This document shows, piece by piece, positions 11,181-21,789 of a stretch of DNA of 64,000 nucleotides. Under the pieces are notes generated by a model, which saw only the letters and a list, made by a program, of their open reading frames with translations, did no database searches and was not told the DNA's origin. The DNA is taken from contig NC_090281.1 in the NCBI RefSeq assembly GCF_037392515.1, positions 52,244,753-52,308,752 on the forward strand, written 5' to 3'. Source of the DNA: Haliotis asinina. Taxonomy: Eukaryota > Mollusca > Gastropoda > Lepetellida > Haliotidae. Positions within the stretch are counted from its first letter, which is position 1. The number at the start of each line of letters is the position of its first letter. Position numbers and translations under genes: made by a program.

Positions 11181-12623
11181 ATGAGTCTCCTAAGCGCTGT
11201 ATTTATTGCTTTTGCTTTTGTGATCTGTGAGTGTGCAGAGAAACCTCACATAGTGTTTATCGTAGCTGATGACCTCGGATGGAACGATGTCGGATTCCGG
11301 AATCCTCAAATGATCACCCCTAACCTGGACAGACTGGCCAAAGCTGGAGTCGTCCTCAACTCTTCTTATGTCCAGCCTTTATGTACGCCCTCCCGAAGCT
11401 GCTTCATGTCGGGATATTTCCCGTATCACACTGGACTACAGGATAGCGGTATTCCGATAGACGCAGCAAAATTTCTTCCTTCCAATTTGACAACAATCCC
11501 GCAGAAACTGAAACAACTTGGTTATGATGCCCATATGATTGGAAAGTGGCATCTTGGCTTTTGTAACTGGAAGTATACACCAACAGAGAGAGGCTTTGAC
11601 TCCTATCTTGGATATTACTCTGGTGATGAGGAATATTATAGTCACATGGCTCAGGATCGCAACGGTACAGAGGGATTTGATTTTCACTTCAACAAGACTG
11701 CCTTTCGGGACGACAATGGAATCTACTCTGCAAATGAATTCACTAACAGGGCTTTACAAATCATTGAGGGCCATAACAACAGTAAACCACTTTATCTCTA
11801 CCTCCCATTTCAGTCTGTGCATATACCTCTTGAAGTTCCAGCCAAATATGAAAACATGTACAAGAACATTGAAAACCAAAACAGAAGAATATATTGTGGA
11901 ATGGTGACTGCGTTAGATGAAGCTGTTGGAAATATCACAAAGGCATTAGAAGAAAAAGGTCTCATGGACAATCTTTTGTTGGTGTTTACAACCGATAACG
12001 GTGGTCCTACATTTGTTGCTGCCAATAACTTGCCTTTACGGGGAGCCAAAAATACTCTCTGGGAAGGGGGAACGAAAGGAACTGGATTCATTTACAGTAA
12101 AACCCTTCTCAAGAAGACAGGCTACCTCAACACTGGAATGATGCATGCTGTGGATTGGTACCCGACATTGGTGGAGCTGGCTGGTGGAGAGAACACAGAT
12201 CCCAACATGGACGGAGTCAGTCAATACGACATGCTCATCAATGGTCGACCGAGTAAGCGGAATGGGTTTGTCTACAACATCTATGACGAGAGGGAAGCAG
12301 CTGCAATCAGATACGGAGATCTCAAACTCATGCAAGGGAGCCCGGGAAGTCACAACGGTTGGGCTCCTTTGCCACATCTGGGATTTGATGAACGTCTCTA
12401 TGAAGCTGATAACCAAACGTTCCCTCCCTTCATGCTCTACAACATTACTGCAGATCCAACCGAACACTTCGACCTCTCAGCCAAGTACCCTGATCTACTT
12501 GACATGATGAAGAAGAGGCTGGAAAACTGGAAGAGGTCTCGCGTTCCGCCACAAAACACTACTGCTGTGCCTGCAGCGAACCCAAAATACTTTGGTGGTG
12601 TATGGAGTCCTGGGTGGTGTTGA
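11181..12623 (+). CDS. Secreted arylsulfatase (gene 2)
   Basis: 480 codons, no intron. I start at the ATG of MSLLSAVFIAFAFVICECA because genes 1 and pseudogene 1 also begin with Met-Ser-Leu and because it keeps the 41-bp distance to the TATA-like box. It is the only copy with CTPSR instead of CSPSR at the formylglycine site. The residue after the substrate-binding His is Ile (SVHIPL). The other catalytic motifs (ADDLGW, GKWHLG, TDNGG, LRGAK) are intact. The loop at about 148-165 reads GDEEYYSHMAQDRNGTEG. It is closest to gene 1. The poly(A) signal is at 12704-12709. Confidence 0.95.
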   Translation: MSLLSAVFIAFAFVICECAEKPHIVFIVADDLGWNDVGFRNPQMITPNLDRLAKAGVVLNSSYVQPLCTPSRSCFMSGYFPYHTGLQDSGIPIDAAKFLPSNLTTIPQKLKQLGYDAHMIGKWHLGFCNWKYTPTERGFDSYLGYYSGDEEYYSHMAQDRNGTEGFDFHFNKTAFRDDNGIYSANEFTNRALQIIEGHNNSKPLYLYLPFQSVHIPLEVPAKYENMYKNIENQNRRIYCGMVTALDEAVGNITKALEEKGLMDNLLLVFTTDNGGPTFVAANNLPLRGAKNTLWEGGTKGTGFIYSKTLLKKTGYLNTGMMHAVDWYPTLVELAGGENTDPNMDGVSQYDMLINGRPSKRNGFVYNIYDEREAAAIRYGDLKLMQGSPGSHNGWAPLPHLGFDERLYEADNQTFPPFMLYNITADPTEHFDLSAKYPDLLDMMKKRLENWKRSRVPPQNTTAVPAANPKYFGGVWSPGWC

Positions 12624-12811
12624 CTGTTCACAAAAAGTTTCAATGCATACATGTATATGAAATAGCAAAGGTCAAGTTGTCAAATTCAGTTTTAACTACC
12701 TCGAATAAAGACCGATAAATACTTTAGAAACATTTAAGTGAACATAGAAAGATTACTAGAATGAATCAAACAAAATAACGTTACCGGGATATTTCCCATC
12801 ACCACAAATGA

Positions 12812-12974
12812 GTGAGTGACGATGGTCTTACGTCTCTGTGTGCAATATTCCAGCAGTACCATGGGGGAGGGCATCAGAAATGGACGTGACACACTGCACT
12901 AGTGTGGGATATCGAACCCGGGTCTTCAGCTTGACGAGCGAACGCTTTAACCACGAGGCTACCCAAATACCCCT
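12812..12974 (-). repeat. tRNA-derived SINE with TCAC tail
   Basis: Minus-strand SINE: A box TGGTTAAAGCGTTCG (about 12939-12954), B box GGTTCGATATCC (about 12907-12919), then a body ending GCTGGAATATTGC...TCACTCACTC. It is flanked by an 11-bp target-site duplication, accacaaatga, at 12801-12811 and 12975-12985. The 3' end resembles the 3' end of the LINE at 27982-33958, the likely source of its retrotransposition machinery. Confidence 0.85.
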
Positions 12975-12985
12975 ACCACAAATGA

Positions 12986-13360
12986 ACCTTTTGTCACAGA
13001 AATATAGTTATCTTTTTCATAAATATGCATTCACAATATATTGTCCATACACGTCTGAATGGAGCCCTAACAATAAGAGATGTGTTATATATCGTTGAAG
13101 GCTTAGGGTGGTCTCATTAATTTTCGAGGCTTGCATAACAGACAGCATAACAACTAGCAAGTGTAAGACTGCGTAACCGTGTCACAGCGAATGTGTTGCC
13201 ATCAATGTAAACGGAGACGAACGTAACGGATTTCATCGAACACTTACAACTGAAAAAGAATACACGTTAAAGACTCAAGACAATGCATGATATCTAAAAA
13301 TATATCTGTATCTGTATCTGAAATTGAGAAAAGTTTTGTTCATACATATAAAATGTATGT
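12986..13360. other. Intergenic, nothing recognised
   Basis: AT-rich spacer with no recognisable coding or repeat signal. Confidence 0.4.
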
Positions 13361-13386
13361 GGCTGGTGGAGAGAACACAGATCCCA
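13361..13386 (+). other. 26-bp sulfatase exon fragment
   Basis: These 26 bases are identical to the segment of the sulfatase genes that encodes AGGENTDP (compare about 12179-12204 in gene 2). Flanking bases on both sides are unrelated. The right edge runs straight into a transposase remnant. Confidence 0.75.
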
Positions 13387-13645
13387 CACCCGTGTCCACA
13401 CTGCCAGAGCAGCCTTTGACTTCCTAAGGCAACATGTTATCCAAACCCTACAACTGCCTGATCTCAGTTAGGATTTAAGTCTAATACAACACCTTTGGGA
13501 CGAGATTCAAAGAAAGATGAATGATCTCCAAACAAGGCTGAAAACTGCGGCTGGACTCGATCAGGCACTTCGTAGAGTATGGGCCCAATGTACAGATGAT
13601 GCAACGCTTTCATTTGTGCCCATCGTGTGCCACATGCAATGCTGA
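13387..13645 (+). pseudogene. Tc1-like transposase C-terminal remnant
   Basis: Plus-strand reading gives HTRVHTARAAFDFLRQH, then LPDLS-stop-DLSLIQHLWDEIQRKM. This is the second catalytic Asp neighbourhood (DNARPH degraded to HTRVH) followed by the Glu motif, with Glu replaced by Gln (IQHLWD). There is one in-frame stop, and the N-terminal two thirds is missing. It is inactive. Confidence 0.75.
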
Positions 13646-14509
13646 CTTTAGGGTGTCCTACTGATACCATTTTTGTGCTTTTGTTTGTGTAAATGCTAAG
13701 TGTGATTCCCGAAAATGTGTAAACTATAATTGTCAAGTTTGAACACAATCCTCCGTTTGTTACTGAGAGTCAATTAAAGTGGGTGCTTCTACAAACTGCC
13801 ATCAGCGGTTTCAGGATATGTACTGCCCCAAGCCACACAGCGTTAATGCAATGTGCATCTACTACATCATAAGCATATATACCAAGCAGTATAAAAAAAA
13901 CGTCAAAAAGTAAGCAGGGACGTATTTCCCGTAATCACTCGTACTTCGTGGGTTATTCTATTTGCTATCTATTCTGTAATTAAACTGAGAAACCAGTACC
14001 TCTGAACTACATGTCGCATCTTGCAATGCGTTTACAACGTAATCAGCTGATTTGTATTAACGGGTGGATGAAACCAAACTGCATACGAGCCACAATATCG
14101 TACTGTAGAAAACGGTTTGAAAAACAACACATTTCATTGGTTTCCAAATTCGTTTGGTGGCGATTTATTAACCACACCACAATGTAAAGATTGAGTTTAA
14201 TTTTAACGAATACAGTGGTATGTTTAACATTTAGTCATGGAGCGCATATGAGCAGCCTAGATGTACTCGTGTCAAGAAGTGGATGGCTGTGGTGGGATAC
14301 GAAAGAGCAAAAACCTGTCAGATTTCTGGAACGTTAACTTTTGCAGCAGTGAACATCTTCAAGGGAACAATAAAACGCAGGAAAGGTGAGAGCCTGTTTC
14401 TAAGACGGTTCGCAATTATCAACGTTAGTCAACATTTTGCGGAAACGCACTGTGACCTAGTTTTGGCTCGCGTAAGTGTCATTGTCAGGAACGATAACTC
14501 TACAGTAGC
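13646..14509. other. Intergenic, nothing recognised
   Basis: It probably includes the decayed 3' end of the preceding transposon. A 76-codon plus frame at 14283 shows no known motif. Confidence 0.35.
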
Positions 14510-14690
14510 TTAGTCCCAGTCCCAGTCCCAGTCCGAGTCGACAACATGCAAAATACGCCTTATTGGTGCAGGTGGATGTCTGAAAGAAGAATCATTTGAA
14601 ATAGTGAAGTTGAAAACTCCACCGTAAATTGGACCAGAAACGAGAGTATGAACAGCATATGAACTTGGATCATTCAGACTCTCGCGGAGA
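14510..14690 (-). pseudogene. Possible Crypton-like fragment, C-terminal side
   Basis: The minus strand stays open for 58 codons up to a TAA at 14510-14512, reading RFLRESLNDPSSYAVHTL, SGPIYGGVFNFTIS and a tail of Asp/Trp repeats (tandem CCCAGT at 14514-14531). Together with the 16050-16205 piece on the far side of the Tc1 insertion it could be one ancient tyrosine-recombinase-type gene. The resemblance is from memory and weak. Confidence 0.25.
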
Positions 14691-14698
14691 AATCTATA

Positions 14699-16044
14699 CT
14701 ACCGACAGAAAATAAGGGAACCAAGAAATTGAATGTAGATGACTTTGACTGGAGGGTCCGTTATCGTGGCGTATCTCCCAAACGCAAAATCCAATGACAA
14801 TGGAATTTCGCACATTGCATGCCCAGCACGTGTTGCACGTGCATACAGAAGTTAACTCCTGTAAATGTACTGGAGAAGTCGCAGTCACTAATGCAATAGA
14901 GATTGACACTTACTGACAGAAATGCCTCCGAGGCAGTATCTCGGTGAAGCAACAAAATGGAGAATTGTGGGGATGATAGAGAGGGGGACATCATTATGTG
15001 AAGTTGCCCGGCAGATGGGTAAATCAAAAAGTGTAATTTCACGCCTGTGGGATAAGTACCGTCAAACGGGTGGGGTTGCAACGAGACCTGGGCGTGCACG
15101 TGGTAGACCAAAATCAACGACACCACGACAGGATCGTCTCATTACGTTAATTGCTCCACGCGATAGGTTTAAATCGGCCCCTGCCATCAATAGAGAATTC
15201 CGCACACTCACTGGAAGACGTATTTCAACTTCAACCGTTAAAAACCGACTCTATCAAGCTCGTCTGAAAACAAGACGGCCTTTTAAGGGTGTCACCCTTT
15301 CAGCTCACCATAAGCGCCAAAGAGTGGCATGGGCTAGGCAGCATCAGGGACGGGCTATGCGCCACTGGCGTTACACCATGTTCTCTGATGAGTCAAGGTT
15401 TTGCCTACGATTCACAGATGGCAGAAAACGTTGTTGGCGTCGGAGCGGGGAGCGATATGCCAGAGCAGCAATTCTTGACCATGATCGATATGCAGGTGTT
15501 AGTGTCATGGTGTGGGGTGGGATTGCACATGACAGACGATCAGATTTGGTTATCATTAACGGAGCCATGACTGGTCAGCGATACGTTGACCAAATATTGC
15601 GTCCTGTTGTGGCTCCATTGGCTAGAGTTATCGGCCGAAATTTTGTATTCCAAGATGATAATGCCAGACCACATCAGGCCCGAATTGTCTCCGCTTATCT
15701 CCGACAAGAAGGTATCCAGACATTGGACTGGCCCTCTATGTCCCCAGACCTGTCCCCAATTGAACATCTCTGGGACGTTCTTGGTCGAAGGGTGTACGCC
15801 AGGGACCCACGACCCGCCAACCTGGCCCAGCTTGGTGCAGCTCTCCAAGAGGAATGGCGGGCAATACCACGGGCAACCATCCGGAAATTGATTAACAGCA
15901 TGCCATCAAGGTGCCGTGAATGTGTTGCCCAACATGGTGGACATACCAGATATTGAACTTGACGCCTAAAATTGATTTAGTGGATATTTAAAGCAGTTTC
16001 AAATTCGCTATTATTTCATTAGTTCCCTTATTTCTTGTCGGTAG
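14699..16044 (+). mobile_element. Second Tc1-like transposon, apparently complete
   Basis: Terminal inverted repeats read CTACCGACAGAAAATAAGGG at the left and CTACCGACAAGAAATAAGGG at the right on the opposite strand, flanked by TA at 14697-14698 and 16045-16046. The length is 1346 bp. The single transposase frame is open. It belongs to a different Tc1 lineage from the 7750-9361 element. Confidence 0.93.
14922..15956 (+). CDS. Tc1-like transposase, DD34E
   Basis: 344 residues starting MPPRQYLGEATKWRIVGM. It has an N-terminal HTH (SLCEVARQMGKSKSVISRLW), GRPKSTTPRQDR linker, second HTH (ISTSTVKNRLYQARL) and catalytic motifs MFSDESRF, FQDDNARPH and PDLSPIEHLWD with 34-residue spacing. It ends GGHTRY, like the other intact copy, with no internal stop. 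Relative to the 8070-9095 transposase the sequence is clearly divergent, so the two entered independently. Confidence 0.93.
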   Translation: MPPRQYLGEATKWRIVGMIERGTSLCEVARQMGKSKSVISRLWDKYRQTGGVATRPGRARGRPKSTTPRQDRLITLIAPRDRFKSAPAINREFRTLTGRRISTSTVKNRLYQARLKTRRPFKGVTLSAHHKRQRVAWARQHQGRAMRHWRYTMFSDESRFCLRFTDGRKRCWRRSGERYARAAILDHDRYAGVSVMVWGGIAHDRRSDLVIINGAMTGQRYVDQILRPVVAPLARVIGRNFVFQDDNARPHQARIVSAYLRQEGIQTLDWPSMSPDLSPIEHLWDVLGRRVYARDPRPANLAQLGAALQEEWRAIPRATIRKLINSMPSRCRECVAQHGGHTRY

Positions 16045-16049
16045 TATAT

Positions 16050-16205
16050 ATAAACAAGATTCATGTCCAGTTTTGTCTTTTTCATTGTGTTCTCGTTTTC
16101 GTTAGCAGCCAGGAAGTGATCAATGTCATGATCAGAAACAGGAACAAACCTGTAAAAACCTTTGTTTTCGATTGGGGGGTCAAAAATAATCATTTTACAG
16201 TAAGT
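16050..16205 (-). pseudogene. Possible Crypton-like fragment, N-terminal side
   Basis: Minus-strand reading IIFDPPIENKGFYRF, then VSDHDIDHFL and NENTMKKTKLDMNL. The pattern resembles the N-terminal segment of the Crypton-derived tyrosine-recombinase-like proteins common in molluscs, where an ENxxTxxKTxxD stretch is typical. The frame runs into the right terminal repeat of the Tc1 element. A separate 78-codon minus frame at 16205-16441 lies just upstream and is not recognised. Low confidence. Confidence 0.3.
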
Positions 16206-16884
16206 CATTTATGACACTCTGAGGCAGGTGGGGGCTTTGATGAGAAGCCCGACTCGCTCGAGATTGTTCCCGCCAACACTTCAGGTCTGTACCTTGCAAC
16301 TTCCATTTCCGCATATTCGGTGTTTATAAAGCACACATGCAAGAAATATAGTGATTGTGTTATTCTTATTACATGTCCAGTGATGTCTCCGTCCACACTG
16401 ACCAGGTCATTGACCTTGATTGGCGTTAACTGGGTAGCCATGTTTGTTTACAAGAGGCGATGGAAGCGATGTTATTATAAACATATTTGTTTTAACAAAT
16501 GATATGTTATGTGAATGAAATATTATGAATCAACGTAGTAGTGTGAAAGTAGTTTCGTCATCCAATGAACAAAATTACGACTGACCAATCAACGCCGAGA
16601 ATCACAAGATTACACACTGTGCAAATATCAAAAAGATATTACACGGGATCTCCTCGCCCGTATGGGTAATAAAATTAATTAGAGCCACAATACAAATAAG
16701 AATGGTGTTACATTCAAACAGTACGTTCCCCAGTGCAACAATACACTAGAGATGAAGACGGATTTTTGTCACTATATCGTTTATTTCCATATATTTCATA
16801 TAACTCAAAATTGTACGATTTAGACTGTTCCATTTTATGCTTGATAAAATCTCTGAAAGGTCTTGATGTAAGCATTCCTTCTCA

Positions 16885-16957
16885 AGATAAGATTTGAAAC
16901 GGAAAAAAGTAAAAGGTTAGTCACGTGATGTGTTGTCTTTGAAACAACCCTTATAAA
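16885..16957 (+). promoter_or_regulatory. Promoter of sulfatase gene 3
   Basis: AGATAAG at 16885-16891, TTGTCT at 16933-16938 (the proximal site carries an A-to-G change, so it is no longer a GATA core) and TTATAAA at 16951-16957. Proximal site to TATA is 18 bp and TATA to ATG is 40 bp. Confidence 0.6.
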
Positions 16958-16990
16958 CGATTACATTTTACAGCGTATGTTAGACACAAC

Positions 16991-18433
16991 ATGCATTTGT
17001 CATCAGCTGTAAGCTTCCTTTTGGCTACAGTTCTCTGTGAGTGTGCAGAGAAACCTCATATTGTGTTCATTGTTGCTGATGATCTGGGGTGGAACGATGT
17101 CGGATTTCGAAACCCTCAAATGATCACCCCTAACCTGGACAGACTGGCCAAAGCTGGAGTCATCCTCAACTCTTCTTACGTCCAGCCTCTGTGTTCGCCC
17201 TCCAGGAACTGCTTCATGTCGGGTTATTATCCCTATCACACTGGTCTACAGGATAGTGTTATTGGGATAGATCAAGCAAAGTTCCTTCCTGCCAATCTAA
17301 CAACAATCCCACAGGAATTGAAACTGCTTGGCTATGATACTCACATGGTTGGGAAGTGGCATCTTGGTTTCTGCAACTGGAAGTATACACCAACAGAGAG
17401 AGGTTTTGACACTTACCTTGGATATTACTCAGGTGCTGAGGACTATTTTACTCACATGAAAGCGCCATCCAAAGATGAAGAGGGACTAGATTTTCGCTTC
17501 AACAAGACTGCCTACAGAGACGCTAATGGAACGTATTCTGCAAATGTATTTGCGGACAGAGCTGTTACAATCATTCAAAACCACGACAACAGTAAACCAC
17601 TTTATTTGTACCTCCCATTCCAGTCCGTACATGAACCTCTTCAAGTTCCTCGTAAATATGAAAACATGTACAATAATATTGAAAACCAACAGAGAAGGAT
17701 CTATTGTGGAATGGTGAGTGCTTTAGACGAAGCTGTTGGTAATATCACTAGAGCATTAGAAGAAAAAGGTCTTATGGATAATCTATTGTTGGTCTTTACA
17801 ACCGATAACGGTGGTCCTACATATGACGCTGCTAATAACTTGCCGTTACGAGGAGCCAAAGATACCCTCTGGGAAGGTGGAACGAAAGGTACTGGATTCA
17901 TTTACAGTAAAACCCTTCTCAAGAAGACAGGCTACCTCAACACTGGAATGATGCATGCTGTGGACTGGTACCCGACATTGGTGGAGCTGGCTGGTGGAGA
18001 GAACACAGATCCCAACATGGACGGAGTCAGTCAATACGACATGCTCATCAATGGTGGACCGAGTAAGAGGAACGAGTTCGTCTACAACATCTATGATGAT
18101 AGGGAAGCAGCTGCAATCAGGTACGGAGATCTTAAACTCATGCAAGGGAGTCCGGGAGACCACAACGGTTGGGCTCCTTTGCCACATATGGGAATCGATG
18201 AACGTGTCTATGAAGCTGATAACCAAACGTTCCCTCCCTTCATGCTCTACAACATCACTGCAGATCCAACCGAACACTTCGACCTCTCAGCTAAGTACCC
18301 TGAGCTTGTGGACATGATGAGGGAGAGGCTGGTGAATTGGAAGAAGTCTCGTGTTCCAGCCCAGAGCACTTCCCATGTTGCAAAAGCTAACCCGAAATAC
18401 TACGGGGGTATATGGAGTCCTGGGTGGTGTTGA
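16991..18433 (+). CDS. Secreted arylsulfatase (gene 3)
   Basis: 480 codons, intronless. The signal peptide MHLSSAVSFLLATVLCECA is followed by EKPHIVFIVADDLGWNDVG. All catalytic motifs are present: CSPSRNC, GKWHLG, SVHEPL, TDNGG, LRGAK. The copy-specific positions are GGPTYD after the DN pair, QDSVIGIDQAKF after the formylglycine helix and AEDYFTHMKAPSKDEEG in the variable loop. It is intermediate between genes 1-2 and genes 4-8. The C-terminal stretch before WSPGWC reads STSHVAKANPKYYGGI. The poly(A) signal AATAAA is at 18545-18550. Confidence 0.95.
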   Translation: MHLSSAVSFLLATVLCECAEKPHIVFIVADDLGWNDVGFRNPQMITPNLDRLAKAGVILNSSYVQPLCSPSRNCFMSGYYPYHTGLQDSVIGIDQAKFLPANLTTIPQELKLLGYDTHMVGKWHLGFCNWKYTPTERGFDTYLGYYSGAEDYFTHMKAPSKDEEGLDFRFNKTAYRDANGTYSANVFADRAVTIIQNHDNSKPLYLYLPFQSVHEPLQVPRKYENMYNNIENQQRRIYCGMVSALDEAVGNITRALEEKGLMDNLLLVFTTDNGGPTYDAANNLPLRGAKDTLWEGGTKGTGFIYSKTLLKKTGYLNTGMMHAVDWYPTLVELAGGENTDPNMDGVSQYDMLINGGPSKRNEFVYNIYDDREAAAIRYGDLKLMQGSPGDHNGWAPLPHMGIDERVYEADNQTFPPFMLYNITADPTEHFDLSAKYPELVDMMRERLVNWKKSRVPAQSTSHVAKANPKYYGGIWSPGWC

Positions 18434-18594
18434 CACACTGAAAGTACAAGGCATAGTTATGAAATATCCAAAATATACCCTGTCGCATTTGATTTTCTGC
18501 TGGACTCGTATTTACTCAGGTATGTTGTTGATTCCTTGAACAAAAATAAAATAATTAAAGAAGTTAAACATGCGTTTCGTCAAGAAAATACCAG

Positions 18595-18990
18595 TTGTCG
18601 GGTGTAAGAGATGACTAAAGTAGTCAGACGGTCAACCTTCCTACTTTCGTTGATGGCTATGTTTCAGTTACTGATCCACCGCTGTCACGGAGAATATGGT
18701 GGTTAGTTCTGCTGACTTGGTTGATGCTCAAGATATGAATAACTCGATTGTCAAGACTCTTATGATTTCTTATGAATGTGGAAAGGATTTCTTGGCCTCT
18801 ATTTACAGCTGTATGGTATTGTTCGGAAACAAATCGCGTCTGGACGACCGCAGTCACATTGCTGAAATATTGCTGAACATCCAATGGGACGGGTCACAAT
18901 TCGCTGTCAAGAGATGTCTTCAACAACCCTCTGACCAACCACTCACAAATTCGTTCACACGCTCACTAACTTCTGTATTTCACGAAGCAA
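18595..18990 (+). repeat. Old, diverged SINE copy
   Basis: Patches match the SINE at 19603-19843 in the same order: CTGACTTGGTTGA, GTCTGGAC, GCTGAAATATTGCTG, then ACTCAC-type tail fragments. The 119-codon frame at 18696-19055 falls within this diverged repeat and is not a gene. Confidence 0.5.
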
Positions 18991-19587
18991 CCTTTACTAA
19001 CATTAACTCCTACGATCACCTTAGTGTTTTGTCAAAGTTGGGTCGGGTCTCTTGATGTCAAACTCGATGAAAGCAGACTGTAACATACACAGGTGCACTA
19101 ATTAAGGTGCACTAAACCCAACTGTTATGACATACATGTAATTCAAAAAAAGCGATCATACCCCGGGATACTAGAATGCACATGTAACTCTATATCTCTA
19201 CAGCTGTGGATCCTATGTTCACGTGTTGCGAAGCTGCATAACTGCAGTATGTGCACTTGAGTGTTCTGAAATGATTTAGAATAACCTTTCTTCACAAAGC
19301 AAGACGTAGACTTTCAGAAAATACACGACGGCGATGGTATGCATAATGTACGGATGCACGGTCTTATCATCCTGTATTGTCAGTGCTTACTTGAACAGAA
19401 AACGTGGCCGTTAGTCCGCTTGTGAGGATGCACATGGACATCACTGAAGCAAAGGATCGTCCATAAGTGAGTGAGTATTGTTTGACGCCGTTTTCATCAA
19501 TTTGTCAGACACCAGAAACGATTATGACTCCACAATTAATAAGGAACCTCAGCCCATGTTGCTTTCTATTATGGAAATATTCAAACT
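18991..19587. other. Intergenic, nothing recognised
   Basis: Spacer without recognisable coding or repeat content up to the SINE target-site duplication. Confidence 0.4.
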
Positions 19588-19602
19588 CATTTACAGTAAA
19601 CA

Positions 19603-19843
19603 CCCTGAAGGTCCCGGGGTAGAATAGGCCTTCAGCAACCCATGCTTGCCATGAAAGGCGACTAACGTGATCGGGTGGTCAGGCTCGCTGACTTGGTTGA
19701 CACTTGTCATCGGTTCCCAATTGCGCAGATCGATGCTCATGTTGTAGATCACTGGATTGCCTGGTCCAGACTCGATTATTTAGAGATCGCCGCCATATAG
19801 CTGGAATATTGCTGCATGCGGCGTAAAACTCAAATCACTCACT
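19603..19843 (+). repeat. Molluscan SINE with 15-bp target duplication
   Basis: The body starts CCCTGAAGGTCCCGGGGT and ends in (TCAC)n. A 15-bp duplication, catttacagtaaaca, flanks it at 19588-19602 and 19844-19858. A second copy in the opposite orientation lies at 34996-35262. No convincing tRNA boxes were seen at its 5' end. Its last 50 bases resemble the LINE 3' end. Confidence 0.88.
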
Positions 19844-19858
19844 CATTTACAGTAAACA

Positions 19859-20690
19859 AACAATATTTAACATATAAATCTGAAACTGAGAAAACCTATC
19901 TATACAAAGTGTGCCTCAAAACGTTAGTTAATATTTTCCTATCTAGTACATGATATATCTGTTTCCGTTTAGAGTTGAAAAGACATTGATCAGGCATCAA
20001 ATTTATGGCACTCGTACTCCATGAAGTCCCGTTGCATCGTTAAAAAAATTGAACGACCAAAATTCTGCTCTCTGTCAGCTTCCACGCCAGGCTGATCTAT
20101 ATTTGTATATTTTGAAAAAAACTTGGCTACAATCCAGTCTCAAATGATGAAAATGTCACAAATGCACAAAGCAGCACTGCCACTGTTTCGTCGCACGCTG
20201 GGGTGGAGGCACGTGCGTGAAATCATGACTCACACTGGCTGGTCATAAAATCAACAGTCTTTGACGAGTTACTGGTCGTAGGTCGATCAGGGAAGGATCT
20301 ATGCTTAGATTCTGCAGGTTTCATATTCGACAGTCAGTCAAGTATGTTCCACTATCACTAGTGATCAAGTAATTTCAACCTTTCGCAGATTGTAAACACT
20401 GTCTGGTCCAACATTTCAAACTGTCGCGTAACTGTCAACACCTACTTCCAAGCAAATCAGCAGGTCAGACTATTCTATTGTAGTGTGACCAGGGTGATGC
20501 AATAACACGGCACAGAGAGCAAAAGACTTGTTTCAGTCGTGTGGATTTGGGATTATGAAAGTAATCATTTGAAAACCTTACGCTACCCGTTCAGCTTCAA
20601 ATAAAATTCAGTTCAGGTGAGAATTCATTTCAGTCCAACATTCATTTAATTTCAAAACACTGTACGTGTATCTCCTAATAATTACCTTGA
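19859..20690. other. Intergenic, nothing recognised
   Basis: No recognisable gene or repeat. Confidence 0.4.
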
Positions 20691-20699
20691 CATGTTTCA

Positions 20700-21510
20700 A
20701 ATGGAGAGTATTACATTTGTTGAGTCCCAAAACCATGCCAATATCACTTGAAAAGGATTCAAGAAAAACCCGTTCTTTCAAATTAGTATCTCCTTTGGCA
20801 AAGAGTTCAATGTCATGAGATGAATAAGAGGTTTTGAGGATCTGTGCTGAGGGTGGTAACCCTAACTTTATTGAGCAGAAGGTTAACAGAAACGAAGGAC
20901 TAAAGAAGTCTCCCTGGAATATTCCCCTTCTCTTTGGAATAGATCCTTAAGTCTGCACCTGCCCTGGCGTGCGCTTCTCAAATTTAGTCGACCAGCAACT
21001 CGTTAAAAAGACTTGAGTAAATCAAGAAGTCGCTCAGGGAGGTCAATACAACAGAGATTTCAGAATCCATTCTTGAAGGACGGGGCCGTCCGTATGTGTT
21101 TTGTTTGTTTCTTTCTTTCTTTCTTTCTTTCTTTCTCTACAGTCACTCCAGGGCATGGACAGGTTGCGGTGATATGTTTTACACTGTTCCAATATCGGTT
21201 TCTGCACGAGAATTTGATCCTTGCACCCCCAACATCCCTGTCTTGCTCCCTTCTGCTCTCTATAACTCTAGATATCATTAGAAGAGCAGTATATGACACG
21301 AGATTTGTCAAACACCCTGTGAAGAGTTTATACCGTGTATTTGAAAACGTTATGGGACGGACGTTTTTAGGACGAGTCAAGCCTCCTGTCTTGGGAAGGA
21401 GTAATGTGCGATGTTTGCAGAATTCTGGAGGAACCACCTGTGTCCATAAGAGAAATGAAATAGTACAGTACACAAGGGAGCAGTCTCCAATCCCATTTTC
21501 GAATGCCATC
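20700..21510 (-). pseudogene. Decayed LINE reverse transcriptase
   Basis: Minus-strand pieces of a non-LTR reverse transcriptase. LLPKTGGLTRPKNVRPIT and NTRYKLFTGCL lie in the 21060-21509 frame (fingers, motifs 1-2). In other frames further left are KGIFQGDFF (the GxxQGDxxSP motif) and a following leucine-rich stretch. Frameshifts and a (CTTT)n microsatellite at about 21107-21136 interrupt it. No YxDD motif was found. It is unrelated in sequence to the LINE at 27982-33958. Confidence 0.65.
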
Positions 21511-21789
21511 AGATCCTTGGGTTACAGTCGCGAGGTGCAGACCACTAATGTTTCCAGAACCGTTTTCAGATATCAATGAGAGGTCGTTTATCATGTTCAC
21601 TATTACTTTGTGTTTTGAGTTGCCTGTAAAAGTGGTTTTCACAGTTTCAAAATAGTGTATTTTGTGTTGTAAATGTGTTTTTGTTTTCCCATTTTTCTGA
21701 AAGTTTGCCATAAGGGAAGTGACTTGTAGGAAAACTGACTTTTCTTTAAACTGAACGCAGACGTCCATGAAAAGTTTTGGGTTTCCTGC

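Noticed and set aside
16205-16441. 78-codon minus frame MATQLTPIKVNDLVSV...
   Set aside because: Protein-like composition, but no recognised family, no promoter and no conserved copy; it may be part of the adjacent decayed element.
18696-19055. 119-codon plus frame
   Set aside because: Falls in a diverged SINE copy.
21013-21579. 188-codon plus frame with a long hydrophobic run
   Set aside because: Antisense to a decayed LINE reverse transcriptase; the hydrophobic run comes from the CTTT microsatellite.
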